From the IMG/VR virus record IMGVR_UViG_3300012000_000156, positions 1-20,244 of that record: DNA of 20,244 bases. One strand, given 5' to 3'. Of the stretch, positions 1 to 5,262 are shown one piece after another. A model generated the notes under the pieces. That model was not told where the DNA came from. It did not search any database and saw nothing but the letters and a program-made list of their open reading frames with translations. The position numbers and the translations under genes were made by a program. This stretch comes from a virus. Position 1 is the first letter of the stretch, and the number at the start of each line of letters is the position of its first letter.

Positions 1-37
1 GTTTAGAGTGCTTCTTTCCTGAAGGGGGAACAAAGTA

Positions 38-178
38 ATGAGTAAAAAGTGTGCAACAGATAATTGCGAAAGTACCGAGTTGGTTTATTCGGGCGTAGAT
101 GCCTTCCTACTAGGTGTGGAAACAGAAAAATGGTGCTATGACTGTGCCAATGCTAAAGCGAAGGATGCGTCACGGTGA
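38..178 (+). CDS. Small four-cysteine protein (46 aa), putative zinc-binding
   Basis: Starts at ATG 38 behind an AGGGGG ribosome-binding site at about 22-27 and ends at TGA 176-178. It is 46 residues with two cysteine pairs, C5-x4-C10 and C33-x2-C36 (motif KWCYDC), which could hold one zinc ion as a treble-clef or zinc-ribbon-like knuckle. No membrane segment is visible. Its stop overlaps the GTG start of the next gene, so the two are likely translationally coupled. It is the first of five tightly packed small genes. I do not recognise a family; small Cys-pair proteins are common in phages and function cannot be assigned. Confidence that it is coding rests on the ribosome-binding site, the coupled overlap and the paired cysteines. 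Confidence 0.7.
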   Translation: MSKKCATDNCESTELVYSGVDAFLLGVETEKWCYDCANAKAKDASR

Positions 179-339
179 TTTTAGATACTGGAACGCTGAT
201 TGCAATTATGATTGCATTAGTGGGTTCGTGCTTCGTTATGGTAGTTTCTATTCGTGCTTACGGAAAACTTATGAAGGAGAACATAGAACTGCGTAAGGAA
301 ATGTCGGAACTCAAGTGGAAAGAAATCCTAGAGAGGTAA
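175..339 (+). CDS. Small single-pass membrane protein with C-terminal charged helix (54 aa)
   Basis: GTG start at 175 overlaps the TGA of the preceding gene (GTGA). The stop is TAA 337-339. Residues about 6-26 (TLIAIMIALVGSCFVMVVSI) form one clear transmembrane segment. The remaining part (KENIELRKEMSELKWKEILE) is a charged heptad-like helix that could form a coiled coil. This topology is seen in phage lysis accessory proteins, such as Rz/spanin-like or antiholin-like proteins, and a lysis cassette does follow about 1 kb downstream, but no family is recognised. The stop codon lies inside the first exact copy of the AAAAAGTAAAAA boundary motif. Confidence 0.65.
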   Translation: MILDTGTLIAIMIALVGSCFVMVVSIRAYGKLMKENIELRKEMSELKWKEILER

Positions 340-348
340 AAAGTAAAA

Positions 349-528
349 ATGAACCCATTGTCAGACCCAAATGCAATAGTTGATTGTAGTTTGTCCTGCC
401 GTCTGGAGTGGATTGGAGTTTCTTCCAACTTCTTCAACTTCGAGGTTTATACACCTGCGTTGATTATTGTCCTAACTGTATGGATTGTTCGTAGAACTTG
501 GCGTAAGCGAAAGAAGACAAATGACTAA
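349..528 (+). CDS. Small single-pass membrane protein (59 aa)
   Basis: ATG 349 directly follows the AAAAAGTAAAAA motif. A GAGAGG sequence 12 bases upstream is a loosely spaced ribosome-binding site. It ends at TAA 526-528. Residues 36-47 (ALIIVLTVWIVR) are the core of a membrane segment, followed by a very basic tail (RRTWRKRKKTND), which predicts a cytoplasmic C terminus by the positive-inside rule. Two cysteines lie at residues 13 and 17 in the N-terminal part. The stop overlaps the start of the next gene (ATGACTAA). No family recognised. Confidence 0.6.
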   Translation: MNPLSDPNAIVDCSLSCRLEWIGVSSNFFNFEVYTPALIIVLTVWIVRRTWRKRKKTND

Positions 529-994
529 ACCCCTGTGGGATAAGTTTGTAGAAGCAACTGGTTATGTAAATGACAAGGTTGTAACTATGGAGCCGAACTC
601 AACGCTGTGGAAGAACAGGTTTTATACAGTCGTAAAGACTGTGCTTGAACCTGAACTAGGAGAAGCAAGCGGGCTACATCTTTCTATTCGCCACAACGAA
701 CGCAAGGCTGTGCGGGACTGGCGACACTTCCAACGCATAAAGAACGAACTGGCCGGCCCAGAGCGCGAGGCTGTGGAAATCTTCCCACCTGAAAGCCAAC
801 TTGTTGATACATCAAATCAGTATCACCTGTGGGTTTTACCTGAAGGAACTACAAGTTTCTTCACTTGGAACGAAGGACGCCATGTTACGGACAAAGCAAA
901 TGACCCAAAGACTGCACAATGGTTGCGGGACAAAGGGTTAGACCCGTCTGTAATTCGCAATGCTGTTCAGCGTCCGTATGATGAAGAGCAGTAA
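521..994 (+). CDS. DUF7694-like phage protein (157 aa)
   Basis: I choose ATG 521 (MTKPLWDKF) over an in-frame ATG at 485 because 521 overlaps the upstream stop by the usual few bases and the extra N-terminal residues look non-native. The central region (HLSIRHNERKAVRDWRHF, then QRIKNELAGPEREAVEIFPP and LVDTSNQYHLWV) matches my memory of a small domain widespread in phages and prophages and catalogued as a domain of unknown function (DUF7694-type). No catalytic motif is evident. The preceding genes overlap it, so it belongs to the same operon. Its TAA stop (992-994) lies inside another exact AAAAAGTAAAAA copy. Family assignment is from memory of the signature and is moderately confident; function is unknown. 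Confidence 0.75.
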   Translation: MTKPLWDKFVEATGYVNDKVVTMEPNSTLWKNRFYTVVKTVLEPELGEASGLHLSIRHNERKAVRDWRHFQRIKNELAGPEREAVEIFPPESQLVDTSNQYHLWVLPEGTTSFFTWNEGRHVTDKANDPKTAQWLRDKGLDPSVIRNAVQRPYDEEQ

Positions 995-1026
995 AAAGTA
1001 AAAACTTACAACCCTTAAGGAGAACT

Positions 1027-1179
1027 ATGAACAATGTAAATGTTGTTTGGACTGCTGTTGTCTCTGCTGTATGCGGAGTTGCATCTTTTATTTCTGCATT
1101 ACAGTCTAGTATTCCGTTCACGCTGTGTTTCGGATTGCTTGCTCTCACATCAGCAACATTGGCTAGTAGAGAGAAATAA
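1027..1179 (+). CDS. Small two-helix membrane protein (50 aa)
   Basis: ATG 1027 has a strong AAGGAGA ribosome-binding site at 1017-1023. The stop is TAA 1177-1179. The 50 residues are almost entirely hydrophobic, with one segment around residues 6-24 (VVWTAVVSAVCGVASFISA) and a second around 30-46 (PFTLCFGLLALTSATLA), separated by a short QSS turn and ending in a charged REK tail. The hairpin topology fits a small holin-like or antiholin-like protein, and lysis genes follow directly, but size and topology are the only evidence. Confidence 0.65.
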   Translation: MNNVNVVWTAVVSAVCGVASFISALQSSIPFTLCFGLLALTSATLASREK

Positions 1180-1190
1180 TTGAAACACTT

Positions 1191-1220
1191 TTGCTAAATT
1201 GTGGTTTCAGTTGGTAAAAT
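1191..1220 (+). promoter_or_regulatory. Putative sigma70-type promoter for the lysis operon
   Basis: TTGCTA at 1191-1196 and TAAAAT at 1215-1220, 18 bp apart. It lies just after the stop of the last small gene and before a structured leader that precedes the lysozyme gene. The -35 is imperfect. Confidence 0.4.
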
Positions 1221-1249
1221 GAGATTAATAGCACAAAAAAAGTTAGTAA

Positions 1250-1405
1250 ATCCACCCTCATACGGCTTTTTGAGCCTATGTTGGTGGTAAAGTAATACCT
1301 GTAAGTGAAAGACCTAGTGATGCCAAGACGCATTAGAAAGTAGGTAGTTACACCTATCTCCCCAGAGCGGGTGATACGGGTGGGCTTTTCAAGTCAGCCA
1401 CCCTG
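1250..1405 (+). ncRNA. Structured leader RNA upstream of the lysozyme gene (riboswitch-like, class unknown)
   Basis: The 253-bp gap 1180-1432 has no ORF but can fold into at least three nested helices. P1: CCACC 1252-1256 with GGTGG 1283-1287, enclosing CATA/TATG and GGCT/AGCC (1259-1280). P2: GTAA 1292-1295 with TTAC 1348-1351, and ACCT 1297-1300 with AGGT 1342-1345, enclosing CTA/TAG and ATGC/GCAT (1314-1336). P3: GGGTGG 1378-1383 with CCACCC 1398-1403, close to the ribosome-binding site. There is no U-run after P3, so control of translation rather than termination is more likely. Actinobacterial cell-wall hydrolase genes can carry ydaO-type c-di-AMP leaders, but I do not see the conserved ydaO core, so I leave the class open. 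It could also be a 5' stabiliser. Confidence 0.4.
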
Positions 1406-1432
1406 TCCATGTCCCCTAACAAAGGAAATCAA

Positions 1433-2020
1433 ATGCAGAAACTTAGTGGCGGAACTATCGAAAAAATAGTTAGTTTGACTCTTTCGGTCATCTTCCTATC
1501 AGTATTTTCGATTTATGTTCAGACATCTAGCGCAACGCAAATGACCAACGAAGATAAAGCAGTAATAGAACAACAGATTGCCAAACAAAAAGAAGTCCTT
1601 CGGCAATTAGAACTCAAGAAGTTTGCAGAACAGAAGACCCCGTTCTCAGACGAAGAACTAGTCCGCTTATTGTCAGCGGTCGGTTTCGAGGGCAAAGCCC
1701 TTGAAGTCGCATGGGCAGTCGTAAAGAAAGAATCACATGGCCGTCCTCTTGCTTTTAATGGCAACAGGTCTACTGGCGACTCATCCTATGGAATCTTCCA
1801 AATCAACATGATTGGTGACTTGGGAGTTATTCGTAGAGACAAGTATGACTTGGCTACCAATGCCGAGTTGTTTGACCCTGTGGTCAATGCCGAGATTGCC
1901 TACCTTATGAGTAATCAGGGCGAAGACTGGTCTTCGTGGAAGGTCGGTAAAGGCTATAATGGTCGTGACCAAAAAGCAACCCTAGAGTGGATTGCTAAGT
2001 TCCCAAAGGGAGTCGTATGA
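1433..2020 (+). CDS. Membrane-anchored lysozyme/lytic transglycosylase-like endolysin (195 aa)
   Basis: Start chosen at ATG 1433 (MQKLSGGTIEK), which has an AAAGGA ribosome-binding site 7 bases upstream; an in-frame ATG at 1409 lacks one. Residues about 12-34 form a hydrophobic signal/anchor segment (IVSLTLSVIFLSVFSIYV). A charged helix with heptad character follows (residues about 42-65). The C-terminal domain (about 75-190) is a lysozyme-superfamily fold: AWAVVKKESHG carries the probable catalytic Glu, followed by DSSYGIFQINMIGDLG and the DPVVNAEIAYLM helix typical of SLT/Rpf-like phage lysozymes. It should cleave the glycan strand of peptidoglycan, and the N-terminal segment suggests export or membrane tethering (SAR-like or signal peptide). 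It overlaps the peptidoglycan-binding gene by ATGA, so the two are coupled. It could alternatively be virion-associated. Confidence 0.85.
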   Translation: MQKLSGGTIEKIVSLTLSVIFLSVFSIYVQTSSATQMTNEDKAVIEQQIAKQKEVLRQLELKKFAEQKTPFSDEELVRLLSAVGFEGKALEVAWAVVKKESHGRPLAFNGNRSTGDSSYGIFQINMIGDLGVIRRDKYDLATNAELFDPVVNAEIAYLMSNQGEDWSSWKVGKGYNGRDQKATLEWIAKFPKGVV

Positions 2021-2511
2021 ATAATGAAGAAGTAGAAATCGTGGAAGAAGTTTCGGTTTCTCCGACAACCCCTGCGGTTGAAGAACAAGAAGTTGTTGAT
2101 AACGCGGATGCTCCAGAGGCAGCAGACGAAGTTGTCGAAGTTATTGAAGAAGAAGTTTTTCCAGCCCAGCCAGTAAAAAGTAAAAAAGTGGAACACGCAG
2201 ATGTGGTTCAGGCTTTTGCTCAGGCTGCGTGGGTAGGACAAGTCCCAGACATTACAGACGAAGTTCATGTATCAAGCATGGTTTTCGAGAGTAATTCACG
2301 GAATTCTCTATCAGTTGCTCAGTTGCAAATTCGTTTAGGCGTCATGGGCTACTCGGACTCATCAACAGACCCTCTTGGCTGGTTTAGTGAAGGAACACGC
2401 AAAGCCTTGCGTGACTTCCAGACTTTTGCAGGTCTTCCTATTACAGGAGATGCCGATGAGAAAACTTTAGAGGCAGTATTTACAGGAACTTCAGTCAAAG
2501 TAGTCGAATAA
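2017..2511 (+). CDS. Peptidoglycan-binding domain protein (164 aa)
   Basis: ATG 2017 overlaps the upstream TGA (ATGA). Residues 1-50 are very acidic and low complexity (Glu/Val/Ala/Pro), probably disordered. Residues about 98-155 are a classic PG_binding_1 repeat: SVAQLQIRLGVMGY, then GWFSEGTRKALRDFQ and GLPITGDADEKTLEAVF. It would dock on the cell wall and probably works with the lysozyme encoded just before it, since enzymatic and binding functions are split over two coupled genes instead of being fused in one endolysin. No catalytic domain is present. An AAAAAGTAAAAA copy lies inside this gene at 2175-2186, encoding VKSKK. Confidence 0.88.
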   Translation: MNNEEVEIVEEVSVSPTTPAVEEQEVVDNADAPEAADEVVEVIEEEVFPAQPVKSKKVEHADVVQAFAQAAWVGQVPDITDEVHVSSMVFESNSRNSLSVAQLQIRLGVMGYSDSSTDPLGWFSEGTRKALRDFQTFAGLPITGDADEKTLEAVFTGTSVKVVE

Positions 2512-2528
2512 ACTTCCACAAATAAAAG

Positions 2529-2584
2529 TCAGCGTCCATCCCTTCAAATAAAATTAAGGGGCTGGGCGCTGATTTTTACTTTTT
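2529..2584 (+). terminator. Rho-independent terminator after the lysozyme/PG-binding pair
   Basis: Arms 2529-2544 and 2556-2572 (TCAGCG...CGCTGA, with internal mismatches) enclose an 11-base AT-rich loop and are followed by TTTTTACTTTTT. The T-tract is itself a reverse-strand copy of the AAAAAGTAAAAA motif. Confidence 0.7.
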
Positions 2585-2621
2585 GCGCTCTGCGCTAGTG
2601 CGGAACATGGAAGGACGGCAC

Positions 2622-2915
2622 ATGGCTAAGGCAAATGCAGAAAAAGTCAAAGATAAAGATGATGCTCTAATGGAAAAAGCAAAGATGCTTGTCGGTAGAG
2701 TTGTCGCTGTATTCGCGGCTTCAGGATTATCTGTTGTAGGAGCAGGTTCTCTTTTTGGTATTGAAGTATGGAAGTCTATTGCCCTTGCGGGTGGTTTGGG
2801 TGTCGCTACTGTTGTAGAGGCTTTGTCCCGTGCTTATCTTGCAGATGGAAAACTTACTACTTCAGAAATCAACGATGCTTTCAAGTTAGTTGATAAAAAG
2901 AATCAGGCTTCATAA
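2622..2915 (+). CDS. Putative holin (97 aa)
   Basis: Start chosen at ATG 2622 (MAKANAEKVKDKDD) because GAAGGA lies 7 bases upstream. The in-frame ATG at 2583 abuts the terminator tract and has no ribosome-binding site. A charged N terminus is followed by two hydrophobic stretches, about residues 20-40 (AKMLVGRVVAVFAASGLSVV) and 45-65 (GIEVWKSIALAGGLGVATVV), then a soluble tail with DGKLTTSEINDAF. This pattern resembles r1t/LL-H-type actinophage holins, which permeabilise the membrane to time lysis. Position directly after the lysozyme and peptidoglycan-binding genes supports it. The TAA stop overlaps a partial copy of the boundary motif. Another small phage membrane protein is possible. Confidence 0.7.
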   Translation: MAKANAEKVKDKDDALMEKAKMLVGRVVAVFAASGLSVVGAGSLFGIEVWKSIALAGGLGVATVVEALSRAYLADGKLTTSEINDAFKLVDKKNQAS

Positions 2916-2931
2916 AAAGTAATCCACAAAA

Positions 2932-2969
2932 AGAGAACCCCTTGGAATTTCTTCCAGGGGGTTTTCTCT
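2932..2969. terminator. Bidirectional terminator between convergent genes
   Basis: AGAGAACCCC...TGG pairs with CCA...GGGGTTTTCTCT around the loop AATTTCTT. It sits between the end of the holin-like gene (+) and the end of the HTH gene (-), and has T-rich or A-rich flanks on both sides. Confidence 0.65.
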
Positions 2970-2984
2970 TGAAGTTGTTCGTAG

Positions 2985-3644
2985 TTACGAACTAGCACTT
3001 GTGCGGTTTGAGTGCTTGATTGGTTGATACGCCTTTGTCTTTCCGTTTTCAGTTGTTCGGTATCCATAACGAACGAGACGAAAAGCGAGCGCACTTGTTG
3101 TTACGCCAAGTAATTTTCCTAAGCGGTAAAGAGTTACGCCTTGCTCATTGTGCGCCTTGTTGAGCAGATAGGTGTATTCCTCTGCCTCTGCACGAAAGCG
3201 TGGAGAATTAGAACGCACCTTTTGTGCCAGCGGTTGAAGTTCTTTGAGTCGCTCTAAGATTTCAGGTGTTGGCATTGTGTAGGTGATTGGTGTCTTCTCT
3301 GCGTGACGAGGAACGCTAGGCACTAGGAAATAGGGCGGTAGCGGGTCAGTAGAGGGGCTTAGGAGTATTCGCCGTACTGTTTCAGGCGTCTTCCCCAACG
3401 CCTTAGCAATTGACTTGTTTGTCCAGCCTTCCTTACTTAGGGCAGTCACATAACTATCACGCACTTTGTTGTCTGCAATAGTTGAAAATAAATCCACTAC
3501 CTCTTGCGGTAGTGCTTGTCCTTGTTTGATTGGTTTACCCGCTCGCACATAATTTATCTTTTGTCGTGGTGTTCGTAATGACTCTCTTGCGGAGTGCGCC
3601 TTCGCAAGTTGTTCGGGGTGAGTCTTGAAGTTCACTCTTGTCAT
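2985..3644 (-). CDS. DNA-binding protein with two helix-turn-helix motifs (219 aa), putative phage regulator
   Basis: ATG at 3644 with GAAAGGA 7 bases upstream; stop at 2985. Two HTH-like segments are visible. Residues about 62-93 (YVTALSKEGWTNKSIAKALG then KTPETVRRIL) form a resolvase/sigma-like HTH. Residues about 160-192 (YLLNKAHNEQGVTLYRLGKL then LGVTTSALAFRL) form a second. Between them is a helical PEILERLKELQPLAQKVRS stretch. The protein is basic at both ends. It shares layout and scattered identities with the + strand gene at 7671-8171, so the two are probable paralogs. A perfect 17-bp palindrome lies 47 bp upstream of the start, which suggests autoregulation. It is the leftmost gene of the - strand block. 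Specific target genes are unknown. Confidence 0.75.
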   Translation of the reverse strand: MTRVNFKTHPEQLAKAHSARESLRTPRQKINYVRAGKPIKQGQALPQEVVDLFSTIADNKVRDSYVTALSKEGWTNKSIAKALGKTPETVRRILLSPSTDPLPPYFLVPSVPRHAEKTPITYTMPTPEILERLKELQPLAQKVRSNSPRFRAEAEEYTYLLNKAHNEQGVTLYRLGKLLGVTTSALAFRLVRYGYRTTENGKTKAYQPIKHSNRTSASS

Positions 3645-3674
3645 TGTTGTCCTTTCGTTGTCATTGTGTTTTCT

Positions 3675-3720
3675 TTTCTTTGTAAAGCATACAGGTTAGT
3701 AACCTGTAAAGCAAATCGGA
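3675..3720 (-). promoter_or_regulatory. Promoter/operator of the two-HTH gene: 17-bp perfect palindrome
   Basis: ACAGGTTAGTAACCTGT at 3691-3707 is a perfect 8-1-8 palindrome. TGTAAAGCA is repeated directly on either side (3681-3689 and 3705-3713). On the - strand TTGCTT and TATGCT are spaced 17 bp with the palindrome in the spacer, so a bound dimer would block RNA polymerase. The intergenic stretch 3645-3770 otherwise holds one AAAAAGTAAAAA motif copy. Confidence 0.6.
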
Positions 3721-3760
3721 TTGGTGTCTGTAAGTTTTTACTTTTTACCACATCTGCCAC

Positions 3761-3790
3761 AAAAAAGAAACCCCGCCTTTCAGCGGGGCT
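3761..3790 (-). terminator. Rho-independent terminator of the WGR-like gene
   Basis: CCCCGC 3771-3776 pairs with GCGGGG 3783-3788 around a 6-base loop. On the - strand it is followed by TTTCTTTTTT. Confidence 0.85.
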
Positions 3791-3802
3791 TCCCTTTGCC
3801 GA

Positions 3803-4042
3803 TTAGGCTACGAGGATTAGTTCGTAACCCTTTGCCTTCTTTTCTTCCACTTTGTCAAAAGCATAAGCCTTAGCCAAGAACGGATAGAAGAAAACTTTTT
3901 CTTGCTTTGCCTGTGGTGCTACTTCTTCTGCCTTACCCCATTGTGTTAGCACCTTGTTGTCGTCAAGGATAACTTCGTAGATTTTCTTCATACCAGCATT
4001 GCCACGATTTCCGTCCGACTTCTTGACTAGAATCCACTTCAT
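3803..4042 (-). CDS. Small WGR-domain-like protein (79 aa)
   Basis: ATG at 4042, with AAAGGA about 9 bases upstream; stop at 3803. The sequence follows the WGR pattern: KIYEVILDDNKVLTQWGKA (residues 19-37), then a helix ending in VEEKKAKGYELI (about 66-77). WGR domains bind nucleic acid in PARP and other proteins, and short stand-alone versions occur in phages. The core WGR triplet here is WGK. It is the first of four self-contained promoter-leader-gene-terminator cassettes. The exact substrate is unknown; early expression is likely from its near-consensus promoter. Confidence 0.65.
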   Translation of the reverse strand: MKWILVKKSDGNRGNAGMKKIYEVILDDNKVLTQWGKAEEVAPQAKQEKVFFYPFLAKAYAFDKVEEKKAKGYELILVA

Positions 4043-4070
4043 TTTGGTTTTTCCTTTTGTTCTGTTTTCT

Positions 4071-4087
4071 AAGCACCCTGTGTGCTT
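4071..4087 (-). ncRNA. 5'-leader hairpin A (AAGCAC-loop-GTGCTT)
   Basis: A 6-bp perfect stem with loop ACAGG (read on the - strand), starting close to the predicted transcription start of the WGR-like gene. It is one of four related leader hairpins. Confidence 0.5.
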
Positions 4088-4095
4088 ATAGGAGA

Positions 4096-4152
4096 AAAGT
4101 ATCGTAGTATTCCAAGCGTGTCAAGTTATAAAAGGTGTTTTTTCTGTGATTT
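4096..4152 (-). promoter_or_regulatory. Strong sigma70-type promoter A with conserved upstream block
   Basis: On the - strand: TTGACA (4119-4124), 17-bp spacer, TACTTT (4096-4101). A 35-bp block (4118-4152) covering the -35 and sequence upstream of it recurs at 4516-4550 with one mismatch. The -10 is followed by TCTCCTATAAGCA. Confidence 0.8.
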
Positions 4153-4173
4153 AGACTACACTTTTTGGGCAAG

Positions 4174-4196
4174 AAAAAACCCCCCTTGCGGGGGGC
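4174..4196 (-). terminator. Terminator with GCAA tetraloop (gene at 4211-4435)
   Basis: Six C / six G stem (4180-4185, 4190-4195) around the tetraloop GCAA on the - strand, followed by TTTTTT. Confidence 0.9.
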
Positions 4197-4210
4197 TTTC
4201 CCTTTGCCGA

Positions 4211-4435
4211 TTAGTAGGCGATAACCTTTAGGTGTGAGTAGCACTTGTTCTCTAGGTTATACATAGAGAGTTTAGTACCGCACTCGCAGTATCGAGCCTT
4301 GCTGATTGCCTTGATTGGGTTTGTGATTAGGTTGAACCCTAGTGTTGGCTCTGCCCAGTCTTCGGTATCAGGTACGAGGTTGATAAGTGCGATTTCTTCA
4401 CGAATCTTCTTTACTTGATTGTCAATACGCTTCAT
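4211..4435 (-). CDS. Small unknown protein with CxC...CxxH motif (74 aa)
   Basis: ATG at 4435 with AAAGGA about 7 bases upstream; stop at 4211. The N-terminal 20 residues are a charged amphipathic helix (MKRIDNQVKKIREEIALINL). The C-terminal third carries C50-E-C52 and C65-Y-S-H68, which could form a small zinc site. No family is recognised. It is expressed from its own promoter and ends at its own terminator, so it is likely an independently transcribed accessory gene of the early region. The function is unknown; a small host-takeover protein is only a guess from position and size. Confidence 0.7.
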   Translation of the reverse strand: MKRIDNQVKKIREEIALINLVPDTEDWAEPTLGFNLITNPIKAISKARYCECGTKLSMYNLENKCYSHLKVIAY

Positions 4436-4464
4436 TGTGGTTTTTTCCTTTTGTCTTTTAGCCT

Positions 4465-4478
4465 AACCCCTGTTGGTT
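4465..4478 (-). ncRNA. 5'-leader hairpin B (AACC-loop-GGTT)
   Basis: A 4-bp stem with loop AACAGG (- strand), preceded by ATAGCA as in the other cassettes. It is the weakest of the four. Confidence 0.35.
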
Positions 4479-4492
4479 TTGCTATTGAGAGA

Positions 4493-4550
4493 ATAATAAA
4501 TGCTAGTCTTACGCTGTGTCAAGTTATAAAGGGTGTTTTTTCTGTGATTT
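4493..4550 (-). promoter_or_regulatory. Strong sigma70-type promoter B with conserved upstream block
   Basis: TTGACA (4517-4522) and TATTAT (4493-4498) on the - strand, 18-bp spacer. It carries the same upstream block as promoter A. The -10 is followed by TCTCTCAATAGCA. Confidence 0.75.
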
Positions 4551-4564
4551 GTATTACATTAGGA

Positions 4565-4585
4565 ATACCCCCCTTGCGGGGGGCT
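4565..4585 (-). terminator. Terminator hairpin with GCAA tetraloop (gene at 4600-4851)
   Basis: Six C / six G stem, 4568-4573 with 4578-4583, GCAA loop. The T-tract is poor (TATTCCTAAT), so it may be leaky. Confidence 0.65.
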
Positions 4586-4599
4586 TCCCTACTGTTTTG

Positions 4600-4851
4600 T
4601 TAGTCCCAGTCCCCACCGTCCCACTCGCCTGTGGATAAAGTTGCTAGTTGGAGTTGGTTGAAACTAGGAATTTCAAGATAGTAGATAGATTGAACGCTAC
4701 GGGTGCTTGCCTTTGAGCAACCTTCCGCAGTTGCGTGGAATACAACGGTTTTATTTCCGTTAATAGACTTATTAGAGATTGAGATAGTTTCATCGTTTTT
4801 CTTAATTTCTCTGCTGCAAGTTCCGCAAAATACTTCTACTTTCTTAGCCAT
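4600..4851 (-). CDS. Small CxxC protein, putative zinc-binding (83 aa)
   Basis: ATG at 4851 with GGGGGAAG about 7 bases upstream; stop at 4600. C9-G-T-C12 near the N terminus, with H39 and C45 further on, could form a CCHC zinc site. The segment between is beta-rich (ETISISNKSINGNKTVVFHA). The C terminus is acidic and Trp/Gly-rich (STGEWDGGDWD). No family recognised. It has its own promoter, leader hairpin and terminator, as do its neighbours. Confidence 0.7.
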   Translation of the reverse strand: MAKKVEVFCGTCSREIKKNDETISISNKSINGNKTVVFHATAEGCSKASTRSVQSIYYLEIPSFNQLQLATLSTGEWDGGDWD

Positions 4852-4868
4852 TTTCTTCCCCCTTCGCT

Positions 4869-4887
4869 ATACCGACCCTTTCGGTAT
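4869..4887 (-). ncRNA. 5'-leader hairpin C (ATACCG-loop-CGGTAT)
   Basis: A 6-bp perfect stem with loop AAAGGGT on the - strand, preceded by TATAAGCA just downstream of the -10. Confidence 0.5.
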
Positions 4888-4900
4888 TGCTTATAAGAGA

Positions 4901-4929
4901 ATACTAAGTGCTAGTTTACGCAAAAGCAA
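4901..4929 (-). promoter_or_regulatory. Sigma70-type promoter C
   Basis: TTGCTT (4924-4929), 17-bp spacer, TAGTAT (4901-4906) on the - strand, followed by TCTCTTATAAGCA. About 20 bp further upstream is GTGACCAACACCACA, repeated with one change before promoter D. Confidence 0.65.
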
Positions 4930-4966
4930 GTCCAAAACCCTACTTTTTTTGTGGTGTTGGTCACAT

Positions 4967-4990
4967 AGAAAAGCCCCCCTTGCGGGGGGC
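4967..4990 (-). terminator. Terminator with GCAA tetraloop (44-aa gene)
   Basis: GCCCCCC 4973-4979 pairs with GGGGGGC 4984-4990 around GCAA (- strand), followed by TTTTCTATG. Confidence 0.8.
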
Positions 4991-5021
4991 TAATCTAGGC
5001 AAGACAATGACGGGTCTTTGC

Positions 5022-5156
5022 TTACTCTACTTGAAAACTCTCAAAGATTTCCTGCACCGAATCGTTGAGGGTTTCTATCAGTTCAGCGACTGCCTCATCG
5101 CTAAGATTTTCAACCATTTCCAAACTAATTGCTGAACGCCAGATAATTGTTGGCAT
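5022..5156 (-). CDS. Very small acidic protein (44 aa)
   Basis: ATG at 5156 with a GGGAG ribosome-binding site 6 bases upstream; TAA at 5022-5024. The protein begins MPTIIWRSAISLEMVENLSD and continues as an acidic helix (EAVAELIETLNDSVQEIF). No cysteines or membrane segment. It is easy to miss by length, but it is flanked by a promoter with the shared cassette layout, a leader hairpin and a terminator, which argues strongly that it is real. No family recognised. Small acidic phage proteins often act as inhibitors of host enzymes, but nothing here shows that. Confidence 0.65.
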   Translation of the reverse strand: MPTIIWRSAISLEMVENLSDEAVAELIETLNDSVQEIFESFQVE

Positions 5157-5176
5157 TTTGTCTCCCTTTCTCGCTT

Positions 5177-5191
5177 ACCGCCCCTTGCGGT
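5177..5191 (-). ncRNA. 5'-leader hairpin D (ACCGC-loop-GCGGT)
   Basis: A 5-bp stem with loop AAGGG (- strand), preceded by ACAAGCAAA, positioned as in the other three cassettes. Confidence 0.5.
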
Positions 5192-5206
5192 TTTGCTTGT
5201 AAAGTA

Positions 5207-5234
5207 ACAATAACATTTTTATAACAATAATCAA
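5207..5234 (-). promoter_or_regulatory. Sigma70-type promoter D
   Basis: TTGATT (5229-5234), 16-bp spacer, TATTGT (5207-5212) on the - strand, followed by TACTTTACAAGCA, which matches the post -10 sequence of the other cassettes in spacing. TGTGACTAACACCACA lies upstream (about 5245-5260). Confidence 0.5.
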
Positions 5235-5262
5235 GACCTAAAAGTGTGGTGTTAGTCACAAC

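Noticed and set aside
114-296. A 60-aa + strand frame at the left edge
   Set aside because: It overlaps the two small coupled genes at 38-178 and 175-339, which have ribosome-binding sites and sensible composition.
1250-1405. Assignment of the lysis leader to the ydaO (c-di-AMP) or cobalamin riboswitch
   Set aside because: The conserved core sequences of those classes are not visible; only general foldability is supported.
3735-3747. TTTTTACTTTTTA as a terminator T-tract
   Set aside because: There is no preceding GC-rich hairpin on the + strand; it is better explained as a copy of the dispersed motif.
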